NCBI RefSeq assembly: GCF_014898055.3
Contig: NW_023602073.1
Coordinates: 83,804,678-83,868,677 of the forward strand
Direction of reading: 5' to 3'
DNA from: Talpa occidentalis
Taxonomy: Eukaryota; Chordata; Mammalia; Eulipotyphla; Talpidae
DNA length: 64,000 nucleotides
Under the pieces are notes generated by a model, which was given only the letters and a program-made list of their open reading frames with translations, did no database searches and was not told the DNA's origin. Positions within the stretch are counted from its first letter, which is position 1; each line of letters opens with the position of its first letter. The position numbers and the translations under genes are program-made. Shown in pieces: positions 21,801-34,108 of the stretch.

Positions 21801-23860
21801 TAAAGTAATTCACCTTATCTTCTATTTTATATATGCTTAATGTATAAAATCTAACCTAATTCTTAATTGTGATCTGAACACTGGGATTTCAAAACATACA
21901 AAACTGTCTCTATCCAGAATTGTAAAGATAGGTCCACTTGAGGGAGATAAATCCACAGCATACATCCCACAAAGCAAAGTGGAACTATATGAACACATGC
22001 TTGTTTATTGAGAGAGAAACAAAGTACATTCTGTGTTTCTTTGCCTTGTCATTGCAGAACACCTAATCCCTGAATGGCTGAGAATGTTTTAATGTTTATT
22101 TTTATGAATGTTCTAGTCTAGAGACATCTGTCAAGGCCAGCATTTGTCCAGGGTTTGAAAGATTTACATTCTGGTATCCTTTCAAAGATATATGACCCAA
22201 AACTTTCTGAATGCCTATATGCTTATCTACATAAGGAGAATGATGATGTTTGCCTCCTAGAGATATCATGAAGTTCAACTATTAGTGAAATAAATGTAGA
22301 TATCAAATTCTAAACACTAAGAGGGATTAGTGAACAAGCTTAAAAACCCAGTGGGTAGCAGGTAATTACGGAAGTTTATATAAAAACATGTTCAAGTTAT
22401 CAAGATGAAAGGAAAGCATAGATTTTAGAGCTAAGGGGGAAAGAAACACATCAATAGAGTTTGAAAATGTTATTTTCACTTGACCTGTGTTGAAAATATA
22501 GTAATAAGACTTGTATTTCCTATCAATATTTTTTGTGCTATTTTATTTGCAGTTAGAGCTTCCTAAATAATTTTATGTTTAAATTTGAACACAATAGAAA
22601 AACTCATAATTTAAAAATTAAATAAATCCTATTATTTACATGCAGTTTTTAACGACTTATTTATAAGCTTATAATTTTGAAGATAGAAGAAATGGGAAAA
22701 TTACATCAGACTCATAGTTTGGATAACTACAGAAGACAATAATGCAAATCAGAAAATATGAGAGTGAAAAAGACTTAAGAGGACAAAAGATGCCCTTAAT
22801 CTTTTCAGTAATTTTGAATTTGAGTTTGTCATTAGTCACCTGGATGATCACTTAGATATTGAGATCCAATATTTGTGATTGTTTACTATGCCAATGATAG
22901 CTAAAATGTGGTTATGATTAAATCATCTTAGACAAAAGTAAGGAGAATGACAAGGGTCAAGACTTAGAAAAAGAAGTATATTATTTCCAAGCAATGAGTT
23001 ATTTTGAAGAGAGATCAACAGAGATGATAACCAACAGAAATATAATCTTTAAATTCAGGGTAATAGCAAGAATATACAAACTGATTGATTAAAGAAAGGA
23101 AGGAGAAAAGAGGAACAGAAAAGTGAGAAGGGATGAGAAAAACACACAATGCTTAGCAAGTATGTTCTATAAATTGAAGTGTGGACACTTTTAGAGCTAT
23201 TTCCATTTGTCCAGCTATGATGAGGGAGCACAGTGGACTTAGTGGTGGACTGTGAGTGACTGGTGATGAATGCAATGTGGTAACAACACCTGCGAGAGAG
23301 ACCCGATGCTTCTAATATACAGACAATGACATAAACCAAAATTACCTAAATATGAAATACAAATAAAATAAAATGAAAGGAAGTTTCCATAAGTTGCTTG
23401 CATAGACAAGCAAAATATAGGTAATTGAGGAAGGGTGGGGGTCAGGGGAGGGGGGTATGAAAGATATTACAAGCCAATTTAAAAATTTTTCTTCCATTTG
23501 ATTACTTTGGGCACTTTTTATTAGTGTGTGTGTGAAGTTATTAGTGGCCAGGAAATAAAAACTTTCTCTGCAATTATTTTTCCATCATTTTCTGAAGACA
23601 TATTTTAATGATTATATTTAAACATTATTGTGTGCATCGTGTGTGTTCCTAAACTTATTAACATCTGTATAAGGGCTACATTATTAATAAGAAAGTGCTA
23701 AAATAAATTCATCAAAGAATTCTACATTAAACAGAAACAAATTATATAATAATATCAGCCCTAACAGAATTAAGAGGAGCCTTATGTTTTCAAGGTGCTA
23801 ATTGGTATATTAAGAAAAAATGCTGCATTTGATCTTGGGATGATTTCTAATCAGATTGTT
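21801..23860. other. AT-rich non-genic stretch
   Basis: No gene or confident repeat. Short frames here (for example 23055-23339 on the minus strand) lack recognisable domains. Confidence 0.4.
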
Positions 23861-23873
23861 AAAATATTGGGCT

Positions 23874-24037
23874 ATACTTACCTGGCAGGGGAGATACCAT
23901 GATCATGAAGGTGGTTTTCCCAGGGCAAGGCTTATCCATTGCACTCCGCATGTGCTGACCCTTGCGATTTCCCCAAATGTGGGAAACTCGACTGCATAAT
24001 TTGTGGTGGTGGGGGACTGCGTTTGCACTCTCCCCTG
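23874..24037 (+). pseudogene. RNU1 (retropseudogene): Full-length U1 snRNA retrocopy
   Basis: Begins ATACTTACCTGGCAGGGGAG, the U1 5' end that pairs with 5' splice sites, and ends CTCCCCTG. The length is 164 nt, that of mature vertebrate U1. The Sm site AATTTGTGG is intact. I count several substitutions against remembered U1 (ATGATCATG for ATGATCACG, GGGCAAGGC for GGGCGAGGC, CTCCGCATG for CTCCGGATG, TTTGCACTC in the last stem). It is followed by a short A-rich tail and flanked by AAATATTGGGCT (23862-23873 and 24049-24060). The duplication and tail show L1-driven retroposition, so no snRNA promoter (PSE) is expected and it is probably silent. Confidence 0.92.
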
Positions 24038-24130
24038 GTTAAAAAAACAAATATTGGGCTACAAGAAAATGTCCCCCAAATGCAAACATGACCTAACTCA
24101 AAACACCATGATTTCAATGTGATCTTTTTT

Positions 24131-24400
24131 AAAAAAAAATATTTATTTATTTATACAAGCACTGGGTACAGTCAGAAGCGCAGGAGGGTGAGAGAATTCA
24201 CCAGAGCCAGAGCGGGGAGCAGAGCAGGCAGAAGGACCGAAGCACACTGCTGAGGGAGGAGCGGGTGGCAGGAGAGGTCTGCGCGCCATGTGGGACCCTC
24301 CTCCTGTGGCCGGGGAGCAGCAGGGGATCAAACTGGCGCTGCAGAGGCTGCGGGCAGCTTCGCAACCCAGCGTTCAACCGCTGCGCCACTGGGGAGGCCC
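24131..24400 (-). mobile_element. tRNA-headed SINE, younger type
   Basis: Complete young copy with perfect TSD TCAATGTGATCTTTTT (24114 onward and 24401 onward). Head complement CCACTGGGGAGGCCC at the right; T-rich tail complement with TATTTATTTATTTATACAAG at the left. Two U1/SINE insertions lie within 80 bp of each other. Confidence 0.92.
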
Positions 24401-24863
24401 TCAATGTGATCTTTTTAAATGAGTAATCCATTAATGTCAACAGTCAAGTTCAGAGAAAACACAATATATGAGACATATCAATGATAAAAATATAACACAA
24501 AAAAGATAATGGTAATGGAATTTACAAGTTAAATTTTATAATCCAAGGTATAAAATTTTGCACTCTTTACTTGCTTGAAAGAAAGCCACCTGTTGATAAT
24601 GTTAACTTACAAGAGTGAAAGTCTCAAAAACTATGTCAGGTTTACGTAGTTATTAAAAAAAAGTTACTCAGCTAGTTAATATTCATTGATTCATTCATAC
24701 CTTCAACACAAATTAACTTGAACACCTAATCAGTGATATGCATGGGAACAAAACACAGTCTTTGGTCTTTTTTTTGTAAACATTCTGGTGGGAGGACACC
24801 AACAGATATGTATATGCAACAGTATATGTTTATGTATATCATTTAGTTATAATGACAGATTTT

Positions 24864-25063
24864 TTTAAAGATTTATTTATGCATAAAAGAACTGTGGTAT
24901 AGGCCAGAGTTGTGGGGGGGGGAGAGGATTCACTAGAGACAGAGTGGGGAACAGAACAGGAGAAATTACTGAAATACACTGCTGAGGGGATTGAACTCGT
25001 GCTGCAGAGGCTGCGGATTGCCTCCTAGTGTGGTGCTTAACCCCTTGCACCACCAGGGAGGCC
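24864..25063 (-). mobile_element. tRNA-headed SINE, older type, internally deleted
   Basis: Older marker AACTGTGGTATAGGCC at the left and CACCAGGGAGGCC head at the right. About 60-70 bp are missing: CACTGCTGAGGG runs directly into GATTGAACTCGTGC, removing the segment that normally holds AGGTCTGC and CCATGTGGG. The TSD is TGACAGATTTT (24853 and 25071), with weaker similarity beyond it. Confidence 0.85.
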
Positions 25064-25081
25064 TGTATACTGACAGATTTT

Positions 25082-25920
25082 GGGGCAAAGTTAAGCACAA
25101 TAAAAAGATGTTGGATGAGAAATAAAATTTTGACAGGTGGTTAGGGAAGACCTCTCTGATAGGAGCTATTCAAAGAACATGGGGAAAAAGAGAAGCAGGC
25201 CCATGTAGCTTCTGGGAGAAGAACATGCCAGTCAGATAAGACATGGAGACACTTGGGGTACTCAGGAAGTGTGAGGGTACCACAGTAACTGGAATGTAGA
25301 AAATACAGTGCCGGGTAGAAGAAAACTATATAATGAAGGATGGTAGAGTCTACTATAGGAGTTTATAATTTACTCAGAAGGCTATCTAAAGTGATTGTGT
25401 TGAGCAGTGGAGTGATATAGCTTATGTTTTTAGAAGATGACTCTTGTGTAATCTTTTTCTTTTTTTTTTACTTTCGTGTGGAGAACAGACTGTAGGTGGC
25501 ATGTTGAAAACAAGGAAATAAGTTACAGCAATGGCAGGACATGGTTTTGAACAGGATGGTAGGATAATGGTGATAATAAATAGCCATAGTAAAGATAAAT
25601 TTTGAACGTAGAACCTATTGGTTCTGTCAGTTGGTTCTGCCAGTTGGCTAAGGGGAAATAAAGAAAGAGATGAGACAATGATGATTTTAAAATTTAGAAC
25701 ATGAAGTGTAATATCAAATATTGTTCTAAAAAGCAAATTTTGGTAGTGGTGGTGGTGAGGGTGTCAGGAGTATAGCTTGGGGTATGGTAAGTTTGAGATG
25801 CCTGTTGAGTGTCTCTGACTCTAGAGTTCAGGTATAGGTCTTGAGTACAGATTGGATTTTCATAGTGTTTGATAGAAGGTGGTATTTAAGGATACAAGAC
25901 TGGATGCACCATCTAGAAAA
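25082..25920. other. Non-genic stretch
   Basis: No gene. TTGGTTCTGTCAG/TTGGTTCTGCCAG (about 25619-25644) is a 13-bp tandem pair. A 104-codon minus-strand frame at 25422-25736 shows no family features. Confidence 0.4.
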
Positions 25921-26125
25921 TGCAGCACAAGTTCAATCCCCTGGCTAGCCCACATGGCACAGCAGACCTCTCCTGCCTTGCCCGCTGCTCCCTTCAGCAG
26001 TGTATTTCAGTCAGTCTGCCTGTTCTGTTCCCCACTCTGTCTCTGGTGAATCCTCTCACCCCCCACACCTGTGGCTTATACCCCAGTTCTTGTATGCATA
26101 AATAAATAAACCTTTAAAAATAAAT
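25921..26125 (+). mobile_element. tRNA-headed SINE, older type, 5' truncated
   Basis: Starts within the head, at the B-box (AGTTCAATCCCC), and runs through CAGCAGTGTATTTCAGTCAG and CTCTGTCTCTGGTGAATCCT to TGTATGCATAAATAAATAAA. The A-box half of the tRNA head is absent. No clear TSD. Confidence 0.85.
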
Positions 26126-27214
26126 TTGGGAAGGTAAGGAGGACCTAGTAAAGGAAGACTAGCAGGAACACCAAAAATATTAGGAGGTGAAAGAAGTGTT
26201 TCAAGGTGAAAGTGATGACTTGTGCAAGATATTTAGAGATCCTCGCATTTGACAGCATGGAAGTAAATGATGATCTTGACAAGAAAAGATTAGATGACAG
26301 AGACTTACTGGAGAGTATTCAAGAGAGAACAGCATTAGAGAAGCACAGACAGTTTTGCTGTATAAGGAAGGATGCAAAAGGAGATAAGGTATTTTAGAGG
26401 AGGATCTAGGAAAAGTTGAGTTTAAATACTTCAAAACATCTTTGATAACTCAGATAATACATGATTGGGGGTGATAATATAAGCATAGCTATATTATTTT
26501 TGGTTATTCCAGGTGTTTCATTTGCATTTCTGAAAATAAATCTGTGTTTAAATGCACACAATTACACTTAAAATTCACTGTGAAAAACTTGCCCAAAGCA
26601 TTGACAGCTCTACTGTCTCTTTTATCCAGATATCTCATGATCTTTTTGTGTAAATATTATATATACTTCAACTTGCTATATAGTGTTTTCAATTGCCTTC
26701 AAAATTACATCTCAGAAAATTTCTAAATTATATAGATTTTGTTAGACATTGTAGTTTGTGTGCCTGGAAACTATATCCCTTCTTTCTTTCTAACAGATTT
26801 TCATTGTTTTATGAAATAGAAACTTGTTTAGCTCTCAGCAAGGGAAACTTCACTCCCCTTAGCTAGGAGATTTTCTGTTTGTCACTCTTGCAGCCGTCAT
26901 GTGCTCATGAGGGAAAAGCCAATAAACTGAAGACTTGGTCTTTGATTACATTGTTGAGCTTGTGCATGAAGACAGTAATCCCTGACCACTCATTTTCATA
27001 TTATATATAAAATAGTTAAATGTCTTATTGATTAAGCCATCATTACTTAGGTATGCTATTACCCACACTTGGGAACATTCCTGATATAATTTTCATTTTA
27101 ATCAATGACTAGAAATCACAGGTGGGAGCAATTTAGATTTCACACTGGATGTCACCTTTTATACTCCATTTTACTGAGAAGAATCTGTAAATGTATTTAT
27201 AATAACGCCAATAA
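26126..27214. other. Non-genic stretch
   Basis: No gene or confident repeat. The 63-codon plus-strand frame at 26206-26397 reads acidic and basic residues but has no recognised domain and no splice context I can support. Confidence 0.35.
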
Positions 27215-27420
27215 TAACAATAGCTAGCACTCATATAACACCTACTATGTCCAAGAGCTGTTCTAAGTCCCCTAATTATCTTATTTCATTTAACCCTATG
27301 AGGTCAGTACCATTATGTTTCCCATTTTTACATGTGAGAAAACTGAGTCAGAGAGAGATAAATTACCTCCTCAATATTTAGCAATTGATTATTAGAAAAG
27401 TTAAGATCTGAACCTGTCAT
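27215..27420 (+). repeat. MIR element, sense
   Basis: AGCTAGCACTCATATAACAC, CTACTATGTCCAAGAGCTGT, TTCTAAGT, TTAACCCTATGAGGTCAG and GAGAAAACTGAGTCAGAGAG appear in the order of MIR, including the conserved core. Decayed, as expected for an element older than the placental radiation. Confidence 0.85.
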
Positions 27421-27989
27421 GTCTCCCTCCAAGGTGTTTACCCACATGGTTAAGACCCCCAGCATTATGAGAAGGGTCCCTACTTGCCCCTGCCTTTAAC
27501 TTCTTTTCCACAGAGTTCCCATTGGGTCCCTTTGGGGAACAAGAGCTGATTGTCAAATGTACATTCTTCCATTATTCTTTTCCTTGCTAATGTGTCTTAG
27601 TTCCTCATTCTATTTATAAGGTCAAACAAAACCTTTATCTTCTAGAAGGAAGGGAATCCTTGTGATATTTTTGGCTAGTCCATGATCTTGCAATGCACTG
27701 TTGGACCCTCTTTCTTATACGTGATTATCAGTGCTCAGTATTCTTCCCTTTCTTGATGAAAGTCCTATGTTTCTTGGAGCTATTCTAGTTCTCTTGTTCA
27801 CCTGCACTGGCTAACATAAACTGTAAAGAATACATAGAAAATATATTTCCAATAGAAAAATGGAATATATATATATATGCACACAGTAACTAATGTATCA
27901 TTTCATGTATAATTATTAAATATGCCATTTGAGTAACATGTATCATCTATACATCATACGTTTATTGGTATAATAAGTAGTATGAATAA
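27421..27989. other. Non-genic stretch
   Basis: Nothing recognised except a (TA)n of about 14 bp at 27866-27880. Confidence 0.4.
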
Positions 27990-28143
27990 TGTTTGTAATA
28001 GTTTATGTATTGGGTATTGTGTCAGTAAATTTTTATAAACCTCTGACATATTATTAACCCCTGTTTTATAGAGGCTAAATAACTTTAAGAGAGAGGTTAA
28101 ATAATTTGCCCAATGTCACATACTTAGCAGTTCACTATGTCTT
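27990..28143 (+). repeat. MIR-like element, sense
   Basis: GTATTGGGTATTGTGTCAGT, CCCCTGTTTTATAGAGGCTA and GAGAGAGGTTAAATAATTTG, then GCCCAATGTCACATACTTAG, follow MIR core wording. A SINE sits directly beyond it. Confidence 0.65.
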
Positions 28144-28156
28144 CTCAATATAAATG

Positions 28157-28435
28157 CTTTTTTAAAGATTTATTTGTGTTTTTATCCATGCATACAAGAA
28201 CTGGGGTGTAGGCCAAAGGTGAGGGGGGGTGAGAGGATTCACCAGAGACAGAGTGGGGAGCAGAACAGGCAGATCTACTGAAATACATTGCTGAGGGGAG
28301 CAGTGGGCAAGACAGTAGAGGTCTGCTGTGCCATGTGGGTAGATCCCTGGCTGGGGATTGAACTCATGTTTGCAGTGGCTGGCGATAGCTTGATAATGCT
28401 GAGACTTTAACCCCTGTGCCATCAGGGAGGCCCTC
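28157..28435 (-). mobile_element. tRNA-headed SINE, older type
   Basis: Complete older copy. Markers: AACTGGGGTGTAGGCC at the left, CATCAGGGAGGCC at the right. The TSD CTCAATATAAATG is exact at 28144-28156 and 28436-28448. Confidence 0.9.
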
Positions 28436-28978
28436 CTCAATATAAATGTTTATGACATCTTGTACTTCTATTTTTCAGTGGTTATACTCACTTGTAATGC
28501 ATATTTATTTTTATGATTAATTATTATTTTACTCATGAGACAAGGTCCATGTCTTCTTTTGCTCAGCACTCTTTTTATCTTTAAATTTTAAATAGAAAAA
28601 TACTATAGTATTTAAAAAATAAAATTAAAAAAAAACAGCAAAACTTGTGGAGCCAATATTCATGCAAAATTTAATTCCAAATACAGCAATTTTTATCAGC
28701 TTCTCCATTTTGAAATAACTAAAAAGCATCTAGATCAGGGGTATGGAATCAAACATGTATGTAGCCCTTCTCTATTTATGTTCCCAGGGCAGACTCTCAT
28801 ACTTTGGTTCACTAAGTCTGGATAAGACCTCACAACTCTCCTTGATTCTGGATTTATTACTTTAACTGTCTTCCCCACAAACTATTGAAACATGCAAAAA
28901 GGGGAATATTGTGTATGTTAGGAACAGATATATCACATCATCATACTTAGTCATATTTAGACTGAAAAATAGTACCTG

Positions 28979-29024
28979 CCTGTCTGTCTGTCAGTCTATC
29001 TACCTACCTATCTATCATCTATCA
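28979..29024 (+). repeat. Imperfect tetranucleotide repeat (CTGT/CTAT/CTAC)
   Basis: CCTGTCTGTCTGTCAGTCTA followed by TCTACCTACCTATCTATC, a compound four-base microsatellite. Confidence 0.9.
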
Positions 29025-30109
29025 AAGGAAGGACATATCATTCTTCTGAGAGAATTCTCTAGAAATTCCCCTCTCATCACAGATACTCATAATACTCTAT
29101 GCCAGAATAATAGGTGTCCCTTTATAGTGAGTCATGTCTATTTGTGAGAATGTGTATAGGAAAACATCCATCTCTGTTGGTCTTTGTTTTATATAATGAT
29201 TTCTCCTTTAAGGAATGTTGCTCAAAAGTGTGGTCACACTGCCATACTAGGCAGGACCTGCTCCAAATGGCTGCTGTGCTCACAATTCCGTTCAGAGGAG
29301 ATTGCACATTTCCTGATGACAGACCTTCCCTACACAGTTCCTGAATCATGGTGCCTGACTGGCAGTGCACGACCTCAGCTCTGATCACAGGTGATGGTAT
29401 TGAATATGGGTACTCATGTAAGGAAAGTATAGTAATAGGCTGGACAAGGAACTTATTAGCTAACTGGCTTCTAGATTACCTCAGGATGCTCATTTGAGAA
29501 ATACAGGGAAAATTCAGGATGTTAGCAGTAGAAACAATTGCTGAAAAGGCAGAGACACATAACTAGGCAGTCATGAGGAAGTAAAGGGGGTTGACATAAT
29601 TATGTATTTTTTAGTTTGCATGACTGTATGAAAAATAAGAATGTCAAAGCATACAGGCCTAACTGGTTTGATGTCTTGAGAGCTTTTCCTGTTAATGTGC
29701 TCAGATGTGTTCTACATAAAATCAGACTACTTTTTACTGTACTTTCATTCACATTTACATGTAATATTGTTCCCCCATTATTTTCCAAAGTTAAACTTAA
29801 AGGTCACTTTTAAAATAATTTCCAGGTTTGATGCTTTTTACTTTTATAACAATTAATTGTAATACAGTTGTAATTCCTAAAAAACAAAACATCTGTTGTA
29901 AGTTTTCAAAACTTTCTGTGTGCTATTCCAGGGCATTCTGCAGGTCATAATACCAAATGTTTAAATTGGCCAATAAGAATAAATGATGTAGAGTATTTTA
30001 GGAAATGGAATTTTAACTTAAGAGATGTGGTAACTCTAGGAGGTAATTCCTATAGAAAGAGAAGAAGATGGTCATTGATTAGGTTTTGAATGAATATATT
30101 AGGTAATGT

Positions 30110-30207
30110 ATGACTTAGGTAAGTGGGATTTGCTAATTTTCTATCTTCCAATATACCAATGACTCAGGTAAATGGGATTTGCTAATTTTCCACTTATAAG
30201 AAGACAC
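30110..30207 (+). repeat. Two-copy tandem repeat, 49-bp unit
   Basis: ATGACTTAGGTAAGTGGGAT and ATGACTCAGGTAAATGGGAT begin the two units, 49 bp apart. TTTGCTAATTTTC is identical in both. Similarity fades after about 36 bp. Confidence 0.85.
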
Positions 30208-31477
30208 ACTTAGTTGTGTGTTAATCAGCATTTCTGTTCACATTGTGACTAAGACATATTGATTTGGCTATGACTGACTGTAGACTCCAATACATGCAGT
30301 ATGGACTCATGGCTGGTTTCATACCACAGGCTATTATATTTGGCGTAATTCATGGTTACTAGGAAGTGATAGGGATAAAATAGACAATTCAACATTATGT
30401 GATGTTAATCAGCAATATCCTTATTACTTTGAGATGTCAATTGAGATATTTTGAACTTCAAATTGAATATATTTTTATTTGAAGCCAATCACGTCAATTT
30501 TTAGTATTTATTACTTTTTATTTTGTTTTTCTAATGTATTTCTCAAGTTTATTTGGTTGGCATGCTCAGTTTATTACTCTGGTTTGGTTCTTTTCTCTAT
30601 CTCTGATTCTCATTATCCTTAGTTATTTTTCCCTAATTAAAATGCAACAGATCTCTATTACAGAAAACTTGGAAAGTCCAGGAAAATGAAAAAAAAATCC
30701 TGAAATTTTAAGATGTCCACTATTTTATCCTGCATAGAATTAATTCTCATACTATTAATATAACACTTGAAAGAAATAAAAGATGACTGGGTGTTATAGG
30801 AGCTAACACTCATTTCATTTCCATATCTATAAGAATGCTCAAAAAGAGGAAAATAATATGTTGTCTGAGAAAATCATACATATTAGTTGAATTAATTTTA
30901 AATGAGTTCATTTCTGAGATGCAAGGTAGGGTTAAGCCATCTCACTTAAGGGGAAGTGGACTACTTTTATTAATTAGAGCAATATTGGCCTCTCAGTAAG
31001 TAAATCAGGTAGTTATTGAAACATTAGTAAGAAGCATTGTCTCTACCATGGGATATGAGAAATGTCTTACAATGACTAAGAAAAATGAGCCTGTTAAGTT
31101 AATACTGTGACTTTTTTGAGAGTAATTCCTACCTCTCCTGCATTAAGGTCACATGCCCCAGTCTGGAGAAGTACAGCATCCCATCAAATTACATGAATAA
31201 AGTAGAAATTGTATTTTGAGGGACTCCTTTCTGCACTCCACTCAATTCAATCATCTAGCTTCTAAAACACATGGAAATAGTTGTCTTCACATTATCAGAT
31301 TAGAATTTTTAATTTCTGAATAAAATTGCAGGTAACATTGATTTGATACATGATACATGAGAAGAAGAATGCATTAAGTAATAAATTACTAGCTACATTG
31401 GAGAAGAATCTATTTACCTTCAGAGAAACATACTTTTCCAAAACAATGGAATTCTCAAATACAGAAATGATAACCGA

Positions 31478-31786
31478 GGGCCTCCCCCAGGTGGCGCAGC
31501 GGTTGAGCGCTGGGTTGCAAAGCTGCCTGTGGCCTCTGCGGCGCCGGTTCGATCCCCGGCTGCTCCCTGGCCACCGGAGGAGGGTCCCACATGGCCGCAA
31601 ACCTCTTCTGCCGCCCGCTGCTCCCCTCAGCAGTGTACTTCGGTCCTTCTGCCTGCTCTGCTCCCCGCTCTGGCTCTGGTGAATCCTCTCACCCTCTCGC
31701 GCTTCTGACTGTACCCAGTGCATGTATAAACAAAACAAACAAACAAACAAATAAATAAATAAATAAACATGCCTCTAAAAAAAAAA
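31478..31786 (+). mobile_element. tRNA-headed SINE, younger type, long-tail variant
   Basis: Sense copy. Head GGGCCTCCCCCAGGTGGCGC with GGTTGAGCGCTGGG, B box GGTTCGATCCC, body CAGCAGTGTACTTCGGTCCT, then TGTACCCAGTGCATGTATAA and a (CAAA)n/(TAAA)n stretch ending ACATGCCTCT plus A-run. The TSD is AGAAAT(G/A)ATAACCGA (31463-31477 and 31787-31801). The head carries a small insertion (CCCCCAGG for CCCCGG) in the A-box region. Shares its rare tail with 5511-5822. Confidence 0.93.
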
Positions 31787-31801
31787 AGAAATAATAACCG
31801 A

Positions 31802-32539
31802 AAGTACAAAACACCAATATAAATGTTCAGAGCACAATGGGTATGAGGTTGGGGGTTACTAGTTTAGGTTAAGCATTGAGTCTTGCCTAGATACAGAGGT
31901 GTTCTCAAGGAACTCACTCAGACTAGTGAATTTGAGTAAAGTAGGCAATCATCATAGGACAGGATGAAAGGAGACAGAGGCATTTTATTGGTATTTTTTA
32001 TTGGTATAAAATGAAAGCACATAAACTTGAAGGAATTTTTATTTAGAAAATTTCTGTCAACCTGAGGCATGTTAAAATCAGATCAAATAAGCAGCTCAAA
32101 AATCTATAAAAAAATGGAGCTGTTTTAGCCACCTCCTAAACTAAACTCTCATATTCTGTCTCACCTAATGCACTAGTAAACACTACCATCTATCCATAAA
32201 CTTGAGCAAAAAGTCTAGGAAACATCTTCATAAGTTTTCTTACGAGGAGAAATTTCATTTCACCACCCCAATACAATGCAAGTCTTATTATTCTACAACA
32301 TGTGTACTTTTATCTTTCCTCACCCTATGTTTAAGCTCCACAGTCTTTTCTCAGGAGTCAGAACTAATCATAGTCTCTGACTCCATTCTTGCCCACTAAT
32401 CTTCCTTAACTTCTAGACCCAAGTCTATTGCTTCTACAACTATCGCCCTATAAAAAATCTGTATAAAAGAATGTCATCCTTCCATACTATGATTTAATGT
32501 TTTCTTGTTGCATTGGAGTAATACCATCCATATTTACTC
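31802..32539. other. Non-genic stretch
   Basis: No gene or confident repeat seen. Confidence 0.4.
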
Positions 32540-32825
32540 AGGGTCCCAAAGTCCTGTGTAATTGACTCATATCTCTTATGCAGCATTATCTCATGCCACT
32601 TTCCCATCACATAACATATTGCACAACTAGGCTCCTATTTTGTGTCTCAAACACCTTTATTCTCTGTCTTTTCTTGGTTCTGTTTACATTTGTTGTTCAC
32701 TTGCCTAGATCAAATTCATCATTTAGGTGACAACTGAAATATCATCTCCTTAGTTGGCTCCTTCCTGACCAACGTAGCTTTGAAAATTGATGTTCCAGGA
32801 ATACCTGAATGAATGAATGAGCTTT
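32540..32825 (+). repeat. L2-like LINE 3' end
   Basis: GTGACAACTGAAATATCATC, TCCTTAGTTGGCTCCTTCCT and GACC are followed by an end in GAATGAATGAATGAG. This matches the L2 3' end (ATGTCACCTCCTCCAGGAAG, CCTTCCCTGACC, TGAATGAATGAATG). Confidence 0.5.
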
Positions 32826-34108
32826 CCAAGTAACTGAATAAAACTTCTCCATGTCTGTATCCTCATATATTAAATAAAAAGACATAATCATTTAGACTTT
32901 GCTATGTCCATAATTCTATTCCTTGTGGAATTATAACAACTCAAACTTCAAACTGACTCTCAATGATTTATTTAAAGCTATCATTCTAAGTGTGGTCTGT
33001 GAACACCACCTGGGGTCCAGTTGAAGGGGTTCAGTGAAATCAAAATCATAAATTAGTAATAGATACATTCAAAGTACAGAATATATATGCCAATCATTTT
33101 AATATAGTAGAATATGAAAAGTTGATTCTTATGTTTTATTCATAGCAGTTCCTCATTGCAAGTAACTCTTAAGAAATTGCTATCTATTACATTTTGGTAT
33201 AATATCTACATAGGCTATCTATAATTACATGAGAAGGCTAATAACATATTTTAACTTTTTTGACTACATATCCATGAGCTGGATATGTACCACAATCAGC
33301 TGTCTTCTATTAAGCCAGGCATAACTGAGCCTTCTCAATAATGTTAAACAGTACCACTCTCCTCACTATGTTTTTGGGGATATTAGTTATTATTTATATA
33401 TATATATATATATATATGCTATTTATGTCAGTATCTAATTTTTGTCATTTTTAATGAATTAACAAATATGTTAAATGTCTTTTAGTTTTAATCTCTAAAA
33501 TGGTACATGTTAGTGTTTATTATAATCATTTAATCTCTTATGTTGTACATATAGCAATAGATATACAAAAATGAAAGTTACTAGGTCTCTTCAATAATGT
33601 TTAAAGGTTTATAGAGATTCTGAGTTTGATACTGACTGATTCAAAGGCTAAGTATAGTATTTGACATTGAAAAGAAAATGTATCATATGTGAAAATCTTT
33701 TAAAATTATAGTTAGCAACATGTTTTTAAAGAACCACAATGTCAGGAGTAACTTAATAGTACCACATTCCAATTATAGATTGTGAAATAAATTAGACAGT
33801 GCTTTTACACACTGTGGCAGATTGGTAATTCTTCTCTAATATACATTTTCCCTTTTTTTTCTTTACTGAAAAATCCACAATTTTCTGTGGATGTACCAGC
33901 TAAAGTAAGTTTCTCTTGCAGATAAATAAATCCTAGATGATAAAATGTATTTGATGTAATTGTTATTCACTGGATGGGGCTTTGGAAAAGACTTTTGTTC
34001 TTTTGGCTGTCTACCCTTCTCCTCTTGCATGGCACCATGATATATGAGCTGGACCTTAGCATTCATATTGCAAATATGACACTAAGGTTCATATCCTAAA
34101 GATAGAAA
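32826..34108. other. AT-rich non-genic stretch
   Basis: 32980-33060 (GTGGTCTGTGAACACCACCT, GGGGTCC, GGGGTTCAGTGAAATCAAAA) resembles the end of a hAT-type transposon, but the match is short. A (TA)n tract lies at 33394-33417. Nothing else is supported. Confidence 0.4.

Larger units (their letters stand above)
28449..31462. other. AT-rich non-genic stretch with small tandem repeats
   Basis: No gene. Contains the tetranucleotide repeat and the 49-bp tandem listed next. Short frames near 28911-29390 and 29600-29813 have no family support. Confidence 0.4.

Noticed and set aside
23874..24037. Functional U1 gene
   Set aside because: A-rich tail and direct duplication show retroposition; several substitutions lie in stems.
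26206..26397. 63-codon plus-strand frame rich in charged residues
   Set aside because: Looks protein-like at first sight but has no family match I can name and no exon boundaries.
31295..31750. Arg- and Gly-rich frames over SINE copies (also 5543-5872, 20949-21203, 60759-61079)
   Set aside because: All are translations of the CpG-rich SINE body; identical peptide strings recur wherever a SINE lies.
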